A DNA stretch of 64,000 bases from positions 69,230,033 through 69,294,032 of the forward strand of contig OX485804.1 in the NCBI GenBank assembly GCA_950295325.1, written 5' to 3'. The translations under genes and the position numbers were made by a program. Source of the stretch: Polytrichum commune (Eukaryota; Streptophyta; Polytrichopsida; Polytrichales; Polytrichaceae). The notes beneath the pieces were generated by a model. That model saw only the letters and a program-made list of their open reading frames with translations. It had not been told where the DNA came from and ran no database searches. The first letter of the stretch is position 1; every line of letters starts with the position of its first letter. Positions 46,789 through 59,800 of this stretch are shown piece after piece.

Positions 46789-47152
46789 CTACAATAAATA
46801 GTCTTAATAGTGTGGGTGGAAAATTAGTGTGGTGATAATAAGCATGGGCCACACTAACTTTCTAGTCAAGGTGGAATTAATTTGGGTCCAAGACTTGGGG
46901 GGTCTTCCCCTAAGTCTTCATGAAGACTTCTTATCAACACATTGAATATTAGTTATATAATAGAAATGGTACAAAATAAAAATAATCGACCATATTAATT
47001 TTCTATAATTAAAAAAGGATTAATGTGGCTCGCACTAATTTCTACTAGAATTTAGTGTGGGCTAAGAACTAATGTGCTCACATTAATTATGAGAATTAGT
47101 GTGGGCTCTAGAAAGCTATTGTGGCCCATATTGATAGGACTATTTAGTGTAG
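46789..47152. mobile_element. 364-bp TIR element with CTACA ends
   Basis: CTACAATAAATAGTCTTAAT at the left is answered by the right end, reverse complement CTACACTAAATAGTCCTATC. The interior is rich in AATTAGTGTGG and GGGCCACACTAA motifs on both strands. Target duplication could not be fixed; superfamily unassigned. Confidence 0.65.
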
Positions 47153-48092
47153 TTTCTATGTAGCCATGGAAAACGTTTGCACTACAAGCATGAATAGTTG
47201 GCATAGTGCATGGGGCCATTTTGCGAGTTGCGAACTTCTCCATCATCATTTCTCACATAGAGGTCACATATGTTTGAAACATTGGTTTCAAAATAGAGAT
47301 TGGTGGGCCAAGGTCAAAAAATAAAAACTGACCTTCCCATGTGCCTAACCATGAGGAGTTTGCAATGGCTTCAAGGTTGGCCTCTGTATTTTGGGTTAAA
47401 ACAATCTGCTTTCAACTCCAAATGGTTATGCAAGTTTTCAGCAAGGTTACAAAACGGTTGCTTTGAGTTCTCTTTCAACAGGGTGCTGAGAGTCACTTAC
47501 ATTTGCCCACATTGTTCATTATAATCATTATAGTCATCTTTGTTATTTTACCTTCCTTAGAATGTACTCGGTGTAGGGTGTTATTCAATTATCTTTTGTA
47601 TTTGGACACCTATAATTGATTGGTGTGTGGTTAAGTGCGGATTGAAGCCGAACACCATAAAGACACATGTCTAAAAGAGACTGAACTACATTTTTCAAAT
47701 TTCATTAACCAAATCCACACTCAATAGTCAACACAATTGTGAGGACATGTGTATTCAGTTAAGGAACCAACAGTCACGCGCCTTCAATAATCGTAACTAA
47801 ATCAACAGAGGTTTGATTTCCAATCCGGTTTCTATTATCGTTGTATTGTAGGTTGACTATTAAATGCAACACAAACTCCACTGTGTAATTCTAATCTAAT
47901 AATGTTAGGGCCGGTTTACACTACGGTGGAGGAGTCCACCGGTCATGAAAAAAAGGGCGTTTCTCAATTGTGATTGGTCGAAAATGCAACTCTTGACCGG
48001 TGGGTGTTTACACTAGGTGAAGAAAACAATGGTGGTGAACTTTTCTCATGGATGATAAAATGACATGGCCGCCTACATGGCGGCACTTTTTG

Positions 48093-48164
48093 GAGTTGGG
48101 CTTCTCCAGAGGAGGAGTTTCTTGAGGCCGGACAAGAAACTCCTCCTCCGGAGAAGCCCAACTC
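48093..48164. repeat. 32-bp-arm hairpin inside the Harbinger element
   Basis: GAGTTGGGCTTCTCCAGAGG and the following 12 bases (48093-48124) pair with 48133-48164 across an 8-base loop (AGGCCGGA). Only one of 32 pairs differs, and it would be a G-U pair in RNA on one strand. Confidence 0.93.
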
Positions 48165-48531
48165 AAAACACTTTTAACCCTTAAATGACAGAGCAAGCCC
48201 GAGGGGCTTGATTTCTACAGAATCTTCTCTGTAGCTCTTCCGGTACTCAACTTTTCACTTATTTTTGATATCATTCTAATCACCTTCTTATGATACATTC
48301 ACAAAGTGAACTTTTACAATTGAAATCACAATTTGTATGAGTGATTTGTGCTTTGAAAGGATTGTGGTAGGTAGGTTGGGGTTGCACACAACCTTGTAGG
48401 AGGTTGCAAGCTCATCATTGATTGGCTCATTCATGATGCCCAAGTTCAAAAAGTGCACTATTCATGATGCCCAAGCATAAAAGATGCCGTGATCCAATTC
48501 GGGGCTGCCCGCCCAAGCCATGAATTGTCGT

Positions 48532-48981
48532 TTAAGGGTTAATACCCTCACATACTTCTCTCACTATGATTGAAGCACTTGACTTTGAAATACCATACAA
48601 ATCGGCAAGTGTATGCAAAGTATCACCGGTTGCCAATCGATGCAATGTCAAAGAAATTCTACACTCTATTGGAATACAAAGTCTTAATTTTGTATCTTTC
48701 TTGCTCAACATGGGTCCAAGCAAATGACATAAATAAATAAAAGTTGGCTTACTCACCCATACACAATCTTTGAACATTTTTGCATTATATGATCCAAGAA
48801 GAATTTGTGACACATATCCACTTGGCTGGTCAAATTTCCACACCACCCTCTCCTTGCTCCCAAACAAAAAATATGCCATCATCATAATTGAAGCATTATG
48901 GTGATACATGATGGTTTTTTGTATCGCCATAGTTGAAACGATAAAATACTTCAAAACCATAAAGATCATAAGAGAGCACAA
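48532..48981 (-). pseudogene. Truncated Harbinger-type transposase
   Basis: The frame of 149 residues contains the N-terminal region of HARBI1-like nucleases: FKDCVWVSKPTFIYLCHLLG, then LSKKDTKLRLCIPIECRISL, then LHRLATGDTLHTLADLYGIS and a helix-turn-helix-like ASIIVREVCEGI. It stops right there, before any of the DDE catalytic domain, which normally follows for over 200 residues. The remaining element has no continuation. The protein could not catalyse transposition; it is described here as a broken copy and the upstream 40-odd residues before the conserved block may be non-native. Confidence 0.88.
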
Positions 48982-50296
48982 AATCTCTCAGGGAGTACAC
49001 TATTCATTAAAACCAAGCATCACGTGCGTGCATGCCCCTTATTAAAATACCCCTGTATACATTTTATTTTTGCTAAAATCAAGCAATATACATACAAATC
49101 TCATTGCTTCAAAATACATTTCCATATGTACACAAGGGTCCAAAAACAAATACAGAAATTGTATATAACATGTGTACAAATGTTTGGAAATGCAAAAATA
49201 TGGCCCTATTATATGTATAATATCAAATCATGGATTTTTAGTTATAAAGTCGTTACTTAGTGGATGAAAAAACACATGATTCTTGGTCCAGGTCTGACTT
49301 GAACGCGTAAACGAGTAAATGCGTACTTTACATATATTTTTCTATAGCCTCATGTATATCTACTTCTTGCTTAATAGCAATATGTCTCTTGTACGTACAT
49401 TTTGTACATGCTTGTTTTAAATAATACCCCTTTTGTGCACCCACGTGTATAAATACAGTACTTGAATAGTGCACTCCCTAGGCAAAATCTCTCTTCTTCG
49501 ATTATCCATGATTGAAGATCAAAGATAAGAAGAGAGAAATTGATGAGGATGATTAAGAGGAGAGCATGTCTTAAATAATACCAAAGAGTAGTGCTTTGTC
49601 CAATGTGTATGGGTTTTCCCCTCTTCATTCTTAAACACCCAAGGAGACATTTATTTCCTACATGGGCCAAACTTGACAATTGGCAATTTGGCAATTTTCA
49701 TTATATTTTGAATAAAATTGAACATTATATTACACAATTCTTGTTGAAATCTTTTGATACAATGTGAATGTAGAGAATTATGGTTTTTTATCACAAAAAA
49801 TCTTCACCATTAGGTGAACTTCTCTTCACCGGTGGACTTCTCCGCTAAACTTCTCCTCTAGGTGTTTAGACTTCAACCGGTCAAGACTCCTTAAGAAATA
49901 TTTTATTGCCTACCTTTAATTCTTCTCCGGCACATCCACCATTTGCCTCATATAACCATGTCTTGGCCAAGCATTCTTGACCGACCGGAGGCCTTCTCCA
50001 CCGTAGTGTAAACCGGCCCTTAGAGTACTATGAAAACCAAACCGAATAACACCCACATGCCTTAATAGTAGTAGATCAAAAGAATATAAGGGCCGGCTCC
50101 ATGCCAAAGCAAACATGAATGGAGAATATCTTGAGACTGGAGTAAGTTAGTTGGCACAATGACACGCTTTGTAGGACGTCCCTCGATTCCCTAATTAGTG
50201 ATTGTCCTCGTCCTTAGAATAAAGGACAATACTACCGGTTTTGTTATTGAATAAATCAGAACTGCAAGCCTTGCTGAGTCCCAGTGTTAGGACTTA

Positions 50297-50795
50297 GGGC
50301 CACTTCACACATGACACTGTGAGCCCGTGACCATTACACTTCAGCACTCTCATTGGTGGAAAAAAGTAGAGCCGGTCCAAGTTCACTTCACACTACGCTT
50401 GAGGGACCACCGGAGCATGTGAATGCAAGATAGATGTAAAGTCTACATGGATTCTTACATGTCATCAAATGGATCATGTTTCATGGTCACTTGGATTATT
50501 TTCAAAAACCACCTCTTGGAGGTAGGCCTAACACAAAACTGGGAGACCATGGCACTCCAAACGTTGACAACTGTTGATTTATACTATTTTATCATGTGTG
50601 AGCACCCACATGAATAGAACTGCATTGAAATAGCATTTGGTTGAGGGATTGGTCACATATGGCTTCACACTACACTTGAGGATCCGTGACCACACTACAT
50701 GATTTTGGAGGTGTCTTGAGACGGCCTTTGAACACTTTCTTTTGGGCTCTCACAATTTCATGATCATGGCTCTTGGCTCATGTGTGAAGTGGCCC
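50297..50795 (+). mobile_element. Tourist/Harbinger-type MITE, family A copy 1
   Basis: Terminal inverted repeats GGGCCACTTCACACATGA are perfect for 18 bases; TTA is duplicated at 50294-50296 and 50796-50798. The second copy is at 61575-62079 in the opposite orientation. Both contain an open 64-codon frame (50423-50617 here). Confidence 0.92.
50423..50617 (+). CDS. 64-codon frame shared by both family A MITE copies (uncertain)
   Basis: The frame encodes MQDRCKVYMDSYMSSNGSCF and continues with MVTWIIFKNHLLEV. The copy at 61755-61949 on the minus strand has the same start, stop position and length, with 49 of 64 residues identical by my count. I do not recognise the protein. By my codon comparison there are about 15 replacement and 7 silent codon changes, close to what drift would give, so coding function is doubtful. 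It may be a remnant of a parental transposon gene or chance. Confidence 0.25.
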   Translation: MQDRCKVYMDSYMSSNGSCFMVTWIIFKNHLLEVGLTQNWETMALQTLTTVDLYYFIMCEHPHE

Positions 50796-50798
50796 TTA

Positions 50799-52401
50799 GT
50801 AAGCTTGCGAGTCATTTTGATGCTGACCAAAGGATTTTGTGTCCCAGGCACGCAACTCCTCTTCTTCTTTTTAAAGCCGGCTTTTAATTACAAGAATTTC
50901 TTGGAAAGAGGAATCTAGAAATGTAGCTTTGAGAATATTGTGAGCTTATATAGTAAGCAATAATGTATTTTGAAGAAAATTTAATGAGGGGGGAGGGGGT
51001 TAAGGCATCCACTTAAGCCCCATTTAAGATGGGTACCCAAACATCCAAAAGACGCCAAGTTTACAAAAGAATGGACTATATGTTCAAAAATTGCTAACCA
51101 TGGTAACGGAATTATAGGCTCATAACTTATATGATGATTCAATGAGAAAGAGAAACTTCTTCATCTTGATAGTAAATCAAATTTTTATATTAAAATATTA
51201 TATAATAAATTGAGACTCGCCATCTTCATCCAAATCTTAAAAAGTCCATTCTATAATTTGTAAGCCAAGCCTCTAGGTGGTTTTAATGCCCATGCCCCTA
51301 TGTCAATAATATGGGAGTTGAATACCCGGGCTTTGTGTGTCCGCCCTCAATCATAGGGACTTGAAACGTGAGAGCATCATCACTAGGTGAATTTATCCAT
51401 TTACTCAAATCCGTTTTTTCATTTTGCACACACATACAACAAGTGGTGAATTGTGATGGTTTACATCATCCATACTTTTGTTTCTAACTAGTCAAATTTC
51501 TACTCATAAAAGTTAAAGTTTTATTTTCACTTTTAATTCTAATTGAATATTTGGTTTGGATGACGTATGCGTGTTTTGTGTTTCATCAATATATCATTCA
51601 TTTCAAGCCTTATTTTTGGGAAAGTATTTAGTGATACTAAATAGGAATAAAAATATCAAAAGGTGACCTTAATTTTTTTTCCTCACATGTGCTAGGTGAC
51701 AAAATTATTGAAAGCCTTCTACATAACCCCTAAATACCCAAGTGAAATCTCCCCAAAGCCACTTAAGAAATCCATCACAACTCAGTATTTTATCAAAGAA
51801 AATATGTACCTCTAATACATGATGTAATTGTACACATGGCATCTTTGTAAAGTTGGGATTGTTAAAACAAATTTCACCCATCCACATGTCTTTCATCAAA
51901 AGATTACATTATAAATTTATATATTGGTATCATTGGACAAAGCTTATTGCCTTGACCAGAAATAAATAAAAATGAAAATTCTTCTTGACCTTTAGGGGTT
52001 AAACCACTCTAGAGTATGTCACCATATACCGACAAGCATTGCGGCCATCTCTTCACACATACCTAGAGACTACATGACCTAATTAAGTGTTTTTTAAGCA
52101 CTTAAGTTATTGGATTTTGAACGCCTCATAATTAAACCTCGAGCTACATTACATCTTCTTCTTTTGTTATGAACTCAACAGCATGAGCAGTTAGTTCCAA
52201 CTTACTTTTCCCTAAACACATCAAAAACCGCTCCTCTAAGAAATATGAAACACAAGAGACTTAAAAAGTTGAAGCAAAATTTCCAAAACCACCTCAACCA
52301 TTTATGTTTACACAAATGACAATGGCAACAAGGTACCATGCCAAAGTTAAGAAGAACATAGAAGCCCATGGCAAGTAGATAAAGTGACAACTACCGTAGT
52401 T
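50799..52401. other. AT-rich DNA without recognised gene
   Basis: A partial relative of the dispersed repeat family may lie near 51000-51120 (AAACATCCAAAAGACGCCAA, AAAAGAATGGACTATATG). Nothing else was recognised. Confidence 0.4.
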
Positions 52402-52683
52402 CTCCCTCCGTCCCAAAATGATTGTCCGTGTTTCTAACTTTGATGAGATTAAGGTCCACTGACCATTGACCGAGTAGTTGTAAGTATGACTCTTAAAACA
52501 GAAAACAAGAACTACTCTAAAACGCCCCTTGAAGTTGCAGTATCAAAAGACTTCTTGATGATGAAAGTTTGGCGCAAAAATCATGACTTTGAGCCTCAAA
52601 TTTCTAGCTGGGCAGATAAACCGGACAATCATTTTGGGACCAAAAATCCGGGAGGTAGGACAATCATTTTGGGAGGGAGGGAG
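52402..52683. mobile_element. Stowaway-type (Tc1/mariner) MITE
   Basis: The left end CTCCCTCCGTCCCAAAATGA and the right end, reverse complement CTCCCTCCCTCCCAAAATGA, are the classic Stowaway terminus. TA follows the right end; the left flank has TT, so the expected TA duplication has decayed. The right terminal block GGACAATCATTTTGGGA is present twice (52623 and 52658). Confidence 0.88.
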
Positions 52684-55250
52684 TACCATGGTGGTTTTGG
52701 CATTGAATATATTATTTGGGCATTTGTAGATTTTATTTCATTTTTGTTGTCAAAAAACCTCATTATTGTACATAAAGGATAAGTGAGAATCTAGAAGAAT
52801 ATTCATTGTTGAAAATAAATTGGTTCTTCGACGACAATTTATCTTAGCCATCCTGATACTATCTTAAGTAGGTTAGTCATTACAACAACTACACCAATAG
52901 GTGATTAAGTTGCAATTAGGTTGCCTTTGCAAATATGATGCCTCTTAATCCATGCACATTATCTTGGGTCAAAAATCACAATACTTGTAACTTTGTTTAT
53001 CCATTCGTATAGCAACCACAATGAAATAGATTTTTATGGGGGGTGTACTTTGATATTGTGGCGACAAATACTCAAATTAGTGTGGAATGTCGATAAAGTA
53101 GCATGGCTAACCTAATTGCACATATTAAGTAGATGGGTGCTTGAGAATGGAAGGGGACCCTCCAAGTTGGTAAGCACCCGCAACACTTGCTAGTTATTTT
53201 AAGGCCTTCAAATATTGAAGCCAATTCACACAAAATATGGGCACAACCCCAAGAAGGGAGGAAGCTCTGACACAACCCCAAGGAAGTAAATTGGGTTTAC
53301 ATTTTGGTCCAACCCAATTCTCTTCCCTTTGGCCGCTGTCAAATTGTGTCTTTAGTGCATTGAAATATAATTCCACCTCATTAGAATTTGGATTTCGGGT
53401 TATGACCCTAAGTCCATTGTGTGAAAGGCCTTGGGGATGAGTTCGTGGATTAGACCCAATCACGTACAAAAAGTCATGAATGTTAGAGCCAAATAGACCT
53501 CGACTCTTCCTGTAAAGCAACCCTAATTCATGGTCTTTGATGTTGATTTAGGAGTTTTGATTTCAGAGAAACAGACACCCCCCCCCCTTGCCCTACACTA
53601 ATAACCAATGCTTCTAGCCTTCCCTCCCCTTAGTAGGTGTTGTGAACATCCACCCATTTGGGCTTATGGGTTGGCCCATCATTTGGGGCCAAAATATACA
53701 ATGTCGTCATCTTTATCATCATCATGTCCCAACACTCGCGTGCCTCACCCAAACATGATTCGTATATTCATGTGGTGGAAGTTAAAAGTATAGGTTATCT
53801 TGTAAGGAAGCAATGATTTAAGTGGATGAGAAGTTCGATGTTACCGGATCACAATCTTTTGGGTGCAAGGGGGTCACAAGGACCCAGTGGGGACGTCACG
53901 GGGGACACTCGGGGAGGTCCTTTCCATAGAGATGTGTGTCAGAAACACTCGCATACTTACTTACTTACTTACATACATACATACCTGTGCCCAGATGGCT
54001 CAGTATCTAGAACGGATGACATTGAGTATTTTCATCCAAATATGATTGCATTCATCCCATTTCTATGAGTTCAGGGTAAGTTCCTAGCGATTTTACCATA
54101 GGGATCGATAAAATGTTGTATTTCACAATCTTACTTTTTCCCAAAAAAAAAAAAAACTCTACATGAACCAATATAAAATGTTCTTGGCAACTTTAAAGAA
54201 TGTCGCCGCTTTGGCTCTCTCTTAAGGAACTATTGGTTTATTGAAATTTGAAGGTCAAATTTGTTTTAGCACCTCTTAGCATGCTAAAGGGAGTTTAGCC
54301 CTTTATGAGCTGATATACAATGTTCTCCGTTCAAACCTTCACGCTGACTCCAAGTATGCATCGAAAACTTATCAAACATGGAAAGTGTTGTAAACGAAAG
54401 AACCAATGTTTCATTAGAACTCCCGTTAAATTAAAGATAAGTACATTGTATGTTTGATTTAGAGTGGCATTGAAATCCATGAGATGTGTTATGAGAGCGG
54501 CAGCCACAACTTGTCATATAGTATTGTGTGTCCTACGGCACCTTCTTTGGTCATCACCCAGTGATTGCAAGATCATTGGGATGTGTTGATGATGAACAAT
54601 GTGGGTCACACAAAATCGGTAGCTTACATCACAAATTCTCAAGTGTGAAGTTATTATGTAACATGTGTAGTAAAATTGGTACACAAGTGGTGTACCTATA
54701 GCGTAGTTATGTTGCATCTTGTGGAGAATTCTTACATCCCCCCTCCGTACAACCTTCAACTATCCCTACAATTGTGCCAGCCATTGATTTTATTTTTTGG
54801 GGAAAATGATCACATGCTTCCATGTGGATGGGAGTCTAGATTTTTGTTATATGGAAATGTGCCCTTAAACTGTACAAAACGTCTCTAGCATGAAATGTAG
54901 GTAGTTTCAAGAGAATGTGGGGTTGGGTTTGAACAAAAGTGGGATTAACCCCTAACTTCCCATGCCCAACTTCCCTCAATTTTGCCCCCCAAAAAATAAC
55001 TTCAAGCTCAACGACCATAGCTGAAGATCTGAAGTATTTTTGACAAATCCAATAAAAACACATGTTTGCAAGTTATAGGTGACTACTCACAATCCAAATT
55101 TGCAAAGTTGAAGTTCTATTATGTAGGAGATTATGATAGGAATGTCAATAATGATCTTGAGGGGCAGCGGTTTAGAAATTATATCAAGGTTGGCTTCTTG
55201 ATCGAACCTCAACTCAAATTATCTTCAAATGACAAAATGTCATCCTCATT

Positions 55251-55284
<34 letters not shown>

Positions 55285-56344
55285 ACTCAAATTACAAATG
55301 TTGAAACCATTATTTTGTGATTTTTTGGGAAGCTTCGCAATTTGAGGCAATGGCGCCACAACTTGCGCACCTTCCACATGGATTTACACCCACCAACAGA
55401 TGTCCAACTAAAATTTTCCAACACTATATATTTAGGACATGTTGCATTTGAGTGTCATGCATGATTTCAAATCAATTGGAAATCATTGGCACATAGAGAT
55501 TGACAAAAAACTTGTTTGGGATATGTTGCCCTTAAACCGTGGAGGTGACAAATGTCAAGTTTTGGCTCATTGGCTGTAAACCAGTTAAGAGCGTGCTCCC
55601 ATGTTTGAATTAATCCAAAAATAATTAACTATGTTGAGCCAAAATTATCCACGTGGCAAAGCATAGTAGACTTGAACATGAACAAGAGGAGTAGTCGAAA
55701 CAATCAAGAAACCATTTGAATTGGTGTCAAAAGGGATTTGAGCGAACTACTCACGACCAAATTATGGTTGCATAGGACATCAGGGATTAAATTTTGGAAA
55801 GTATGGAGATGTAGCTAGGGATGGATTACTTATATGTTTTGTTAAGTTCCCATATGCAAAAGTTGTAAGGGCTTGAAATATTAGTTGGGTGGAGTGTTGG
55901 ATTTAGTGCAAGGGGAGTTTTGGACAAATGCAAGATTCGGTTTAGACAAGTATCAAGACAATTTTGGGAGCCATTTGCAGTGAAAAAATTGTGGGTCTAA
56001 GGAGGGATTCAACTAGCTAGGGGTAAGTGGCTTCATAAATATGTAGTATATTCATATGATGTGCAAAACAATCTATCTTGCTTTTACCATGTTTAAGCCA
56101 ATTTGTGGAACCTATCATGCATATGACTAATCCAACTACACTCCAAAAACATGCTAAACCAACCAAAAGAGTTGGTTATGAAGAACCTTCTACTTTAAGT
56201 TAAGCAGGTGTAATTCAGTTTATTTACAAGAATTGTCACTTCCACCTATTAGATTTATACTAAAAAACTTGCGTTGCATTAGCAAATCTATGATGAAGCA
56301 TTGACAAAAAATAATTTTGAAAATCAAAGCTCTCACGATTTAGT
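52684..56344. other. Non-coding DNA with simple repeats
   Basis: It contains ACTT/ACAT tetranucleotide runs at about 53957-53983, poly-C at about 53578-53588, and an AT run at about 55248-55280. No gene or complete element was recognised. Confidence 0.4.
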
Positions 56345-56588
56345 TATGATCATCATAAATGCATGTTTGTTGATTTCCAAACCAAACATATAGGTCCTCC
56401 CAATCGTGTTCACTATTGAATGTGGAGTAGTCGATTCAATTTGAAGACATACACAAGCATTAATCTCTTTTGAACATGTGTCTTTATGGTGTTTGCTATT
56501 TGACTGCACCGAACCACACTCCGATCAAATATAGGGGGGGTTCCATTAATCGATTAGAAAATGTAGTTGCATAACACCGACATACCTT
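56345..56588 (-). mobile_element. ~350-bp dispersed repeat, reversed truncated copy
   Basis: It carries GGTCCTCCCAATCGTGTTCA, CTCTTTTGAACATGTGTC, TTTATGGTGTTTGC and GATCAAATATAGG in the same order as the copy at 28501-28793. A piece resembling the opposite end, ATAACACCGACATACCTT, lies at about 56570-56587. Confidence 0.65.
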
Positions 56589-56590
56589 CT

Positions 56591-56880
56591 AGGAAAACGA
56601 GGCACACGTTGTGGTGGAGTGTCCCTTATGTAACCTCATTCGAGATAAGGTTCAATCACTATTTGAGAATGTAGTAGTAGGGAATCAGGAGGGAGTTTGG
56701 AGTCTTTCTTCCAATTGGACCATCAAGCCAACATCAACCACTATCTCACGGAGACTACCGCACTCTGCCACTCTAAAAAATTAACCGGTTTCACACCAAC
56801 ATGATGTACTTTTAGTGCCATTAGCCTTTTGACTTCACGAACTTTAAAATCAATTTCATTTCATTTCACTCCATGTGGAC
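56591..56880 (+). pseudogene. Second remnant of the reverse-transcriptase-type tail
   Basis: The plus strand encodes ENEAHVVVECPLCNLIRDKV, then QSLFENVVVGN. It aligns with the remnant at 29276-29560 at both DNA and protein level. It is a fragment with no polymerase domain. Confidence 0.4.
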
Positions 56881-59800
56881 TTAGTTGAAAGTAGCCACAA
56901 CCTGGGCCACATACCTCTAAGTTATGCTACTTTGGTGCATCATGGGACTCCCATGATCGGGGAGATTTTTGGGCCTACTAATCGGTTGAGATCCTAGTGT
57001 TTGCAAGTCCAACCAGTTACATGTTGACATCCTATGGTTTTCCTTTATTAAATTGGGGTATATTCTACGAAATCCTCTAAAATGATCGGTAATGTTCTTG
57101 CAGTTTTGAACTCCAACCGGTTATTTCTCAAACTCATGCCCCGATCACACCCAAGTTTCCGTCCGGTTCCAGCCCTAAAGTTGTTTGGGATTATGTTGAG
57201 AAATAGATGTTGACCCACCACTTTCCACACCATTACAGCTGGAGATGTTGACGGATGGTGCTAGAAGTGGCTAGTGTGATCAACCCCTCATGCCTTGATC
57301 ACACCAAACTTTCCGTCCAGTTCCAACCATGAAATTGTTGGAGATTATGTTCAGAAATAGATATTGGCCCACCACTTTTCACACTATTACAACTGGATAT
57401 GCTAACTGGATATGGATAACAAACGGGGCACGGACTCCCATTCATGTGGGCATGTGACCGGGAATTGTTGTTTCAACTCTTCTCTTTCTTTTTAGATAAC
57501 CAGGACCTTAAAATAGGACCGGTGGTTGCTGCTTTCAGAATTAGTTAACCCCACGTCTCTTCCATATGTTTGCGAGTGCACCAAATCCGACTGACAGCAC
57601 CTCAAATGTACCTACTGGGTACATTCTGGAATGCCACCTCACCACGCTCATGCACGTAATGCTGCCACATTAGGCTGTTAGAAAATGCAATACAGACCGA
57701 TGTCAAGTCTCCACGCTTTTCATTTATGGGCTTCCTCTCAGCATTCTTATAGCTGTCATTCTTAACGGCTGCCTAGCTAGCTAAGAATGGGATGGTTTTG
57801 ACTTACTCCCTTCTTCTATTCTGACTTCTTCTACTAGAAAAAACGGGGGGAAAAAAAAAAAACGGTGAAAATAAGCTGATTCAGGCCAGGAACAGTGGGT
57901 TGAAAGTTGTGCAATATTTTTCAGAGATGGAGTGGAGGAGATGATGAGGAATGCAAGTTGCTTCCTGATTTTATTCCATGGAAATAATTCATTAGTTCTA
58001 TTCTCCCAAAGTGGCAAATAAGTGAGACCCTTTACTTGCACACAACATAGTCTCCTTAATTTGAGCATCGAAATGTTTTACTTTGTATATGAATGCACAC
58101 AAAACGGTTAACTCATTGGCACTCAGAAGTGATCCAAGTGGTGTGAAACAAGACCGAGCCGACCAATCGATGCATCGAGCTTATTAGTGCATTCTTTCCG
58201 GGCCACCAGTTTTATAATTAGCCATTTCGGGTCCACACAAGGATCATTCTACTCCAAGTCGAGTGCACTATCTTATCAAGGGCCTCTCCCCATCTTCAAC
58301 CTGATCCACTCTCTAGAGTGGGTGGAGAGAGTCCCCAGGGACCAATTAATTGTGAGGGTTGCCATAATATTGGATTCATAATTGTCAGAGTTGAGTCATG
58401 TGAATATCGTATTCATCACCAAATTCATTTTTCTTCGATTTTCTAGTCGTGAGGGTTGTCATAATATTCCTCTTGACCTTCAGGAATGCATAACATTAGT
58501 TAGTATGTAGAGTGAGTTGGGTGGGCCATGGGAGTGAGGGGGGATATTGTTGATGGATCTTGTCATGTTTACCCACAACATCTACAATGTCGTGATGATC
58601 CATGGGAAGTGTCCAAGGCCAATGAGTTATTTTATGTGGGTTGCACATTGTTTGTATAATAGTTTCCCTCGTTAAATGGGTTTGTTACCACATGTGGGAG
58701 ACTTTAAGCGGTTAAGAATGTAATCAAAGTAATACATGGACATGCCATAAGTAATACCTTTTACTTTCTTTAACGATTTCTAATCCATGTTCACACAAAT
58801 GCTCTCTTTATCATTTCTTGATAGAATGAAAGAAATGAAACATTTTTTAAGATAGATTTTTCCAATTGCTAGGAATGTGGTTGTGAGCATATGAGGGTGC
58901 ATTGTCACCCACTCTTTGCTTTCCCGAATAGTGGACCATTATTAGATTTTAAAACTACTCACAAATGGACCTCACGCTACAAGTATGCAAGTTGGCAGTA
59001 GGCGAGCCTACACGCAAACTTTCATGATTTAGAATACGAGTTTAAAATCAACATACGGTATCGGAAGCTCAGGGTAGGTCCACATGCGGGTTTGCCTTCA
59101 CATAATTAACGATACTAAAGCTAAGCATTACTCATTTTGTGAAGGTGGCCCAACATAAGTGGAACTTAATGCTCTCATAATCTCAGCGCTAGGGTGGAAC
59201 ACCCCTAGTGCTAAGTAATGCTATGCTACATGCCGATTTTTAATTTTATTTCTAGAAATTTGATTAACCCCACCCTGAATACCCAAAAACAAAACTAGGC
59301 TGGGGCTTTGAATCATGCTGTCAAATCATGAATTTTGTTCCAAAATGGCAAAAAACACACACACACACACACACAATCAAAGTCCACACACACTCATAGC
59401 CCACCCACACTCACTGGTGTGGGCCACCAGCAAATGTCTCCTACTAACAAAAAAAGGGCCACTTTTATCTCCACTTTGACCAGTGATCGCCACTCGATGT
59501 AACAAGTACCGGTTGAAAACTGCTCATTGGTGGCCTGCACTCCAGTAGGTGGCCTATCCCTAAAACCCACAACCCTATACCTTGAGGCCGCATTGAAGGA
59601 GGAATTCCACATGGCAAGAGCACACCGCACATGGGATTCGGGGTGAGAATCAAAGTGGTGATGATGAGTGGCCAATATACATGCCGGATCGCGTCGAGTG
59701 GAGTGGAGTCGAGTGAAGTGGAATCGAGGAGAGCAAGAGAGCTGACGCCCGCCTGCCCTTCCTTTCTCTCTCTCTCTCCATGCACATAGCGAACGATGGA

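Larger units (their letters stand above)
47908..50019 (-). mobile_element. PIF/Harbinger DNA transposon, internally degraded
   Basis: The two ends are perfect inverted repeats for 24 bases, beginning GGGCCGGTTTACACTACGG, with weaker similarity beyond. TTA flanks both sides (47905-47907 and 50020-50022). The 2,112-bp element carries a truncated minus-strand transposase (48532-48981) and a hairpin at 48093-48164. A second, Myb-like frame, usual for autonomous family members, was not found. It is inserted in an older dispersed repeat. Confidence 0.93.
47571..50064 (+). mobile_element. ~350-bp dispersed repeat interrupted by a Harbinger element
   Basis: The left part (47571-47907) starts GTGTAGGGTGTTATTC and contains CCATAAAGACACATGTCT and AAAAGAGACTGAAC. 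The right part (50020-50064) ends CCGAATAACACCCACATGCC. Together they make one family copy split by the insertion at 47908-50019. Confidence 0.82.

Noticed and set aside
49371-49694. 107-codon minus-strand frame inside the Harbinger element, considered as a Myb-like second gene
   Set aside because: No tryptophan-spaced Myb repeat or trihelix pattern is visible.
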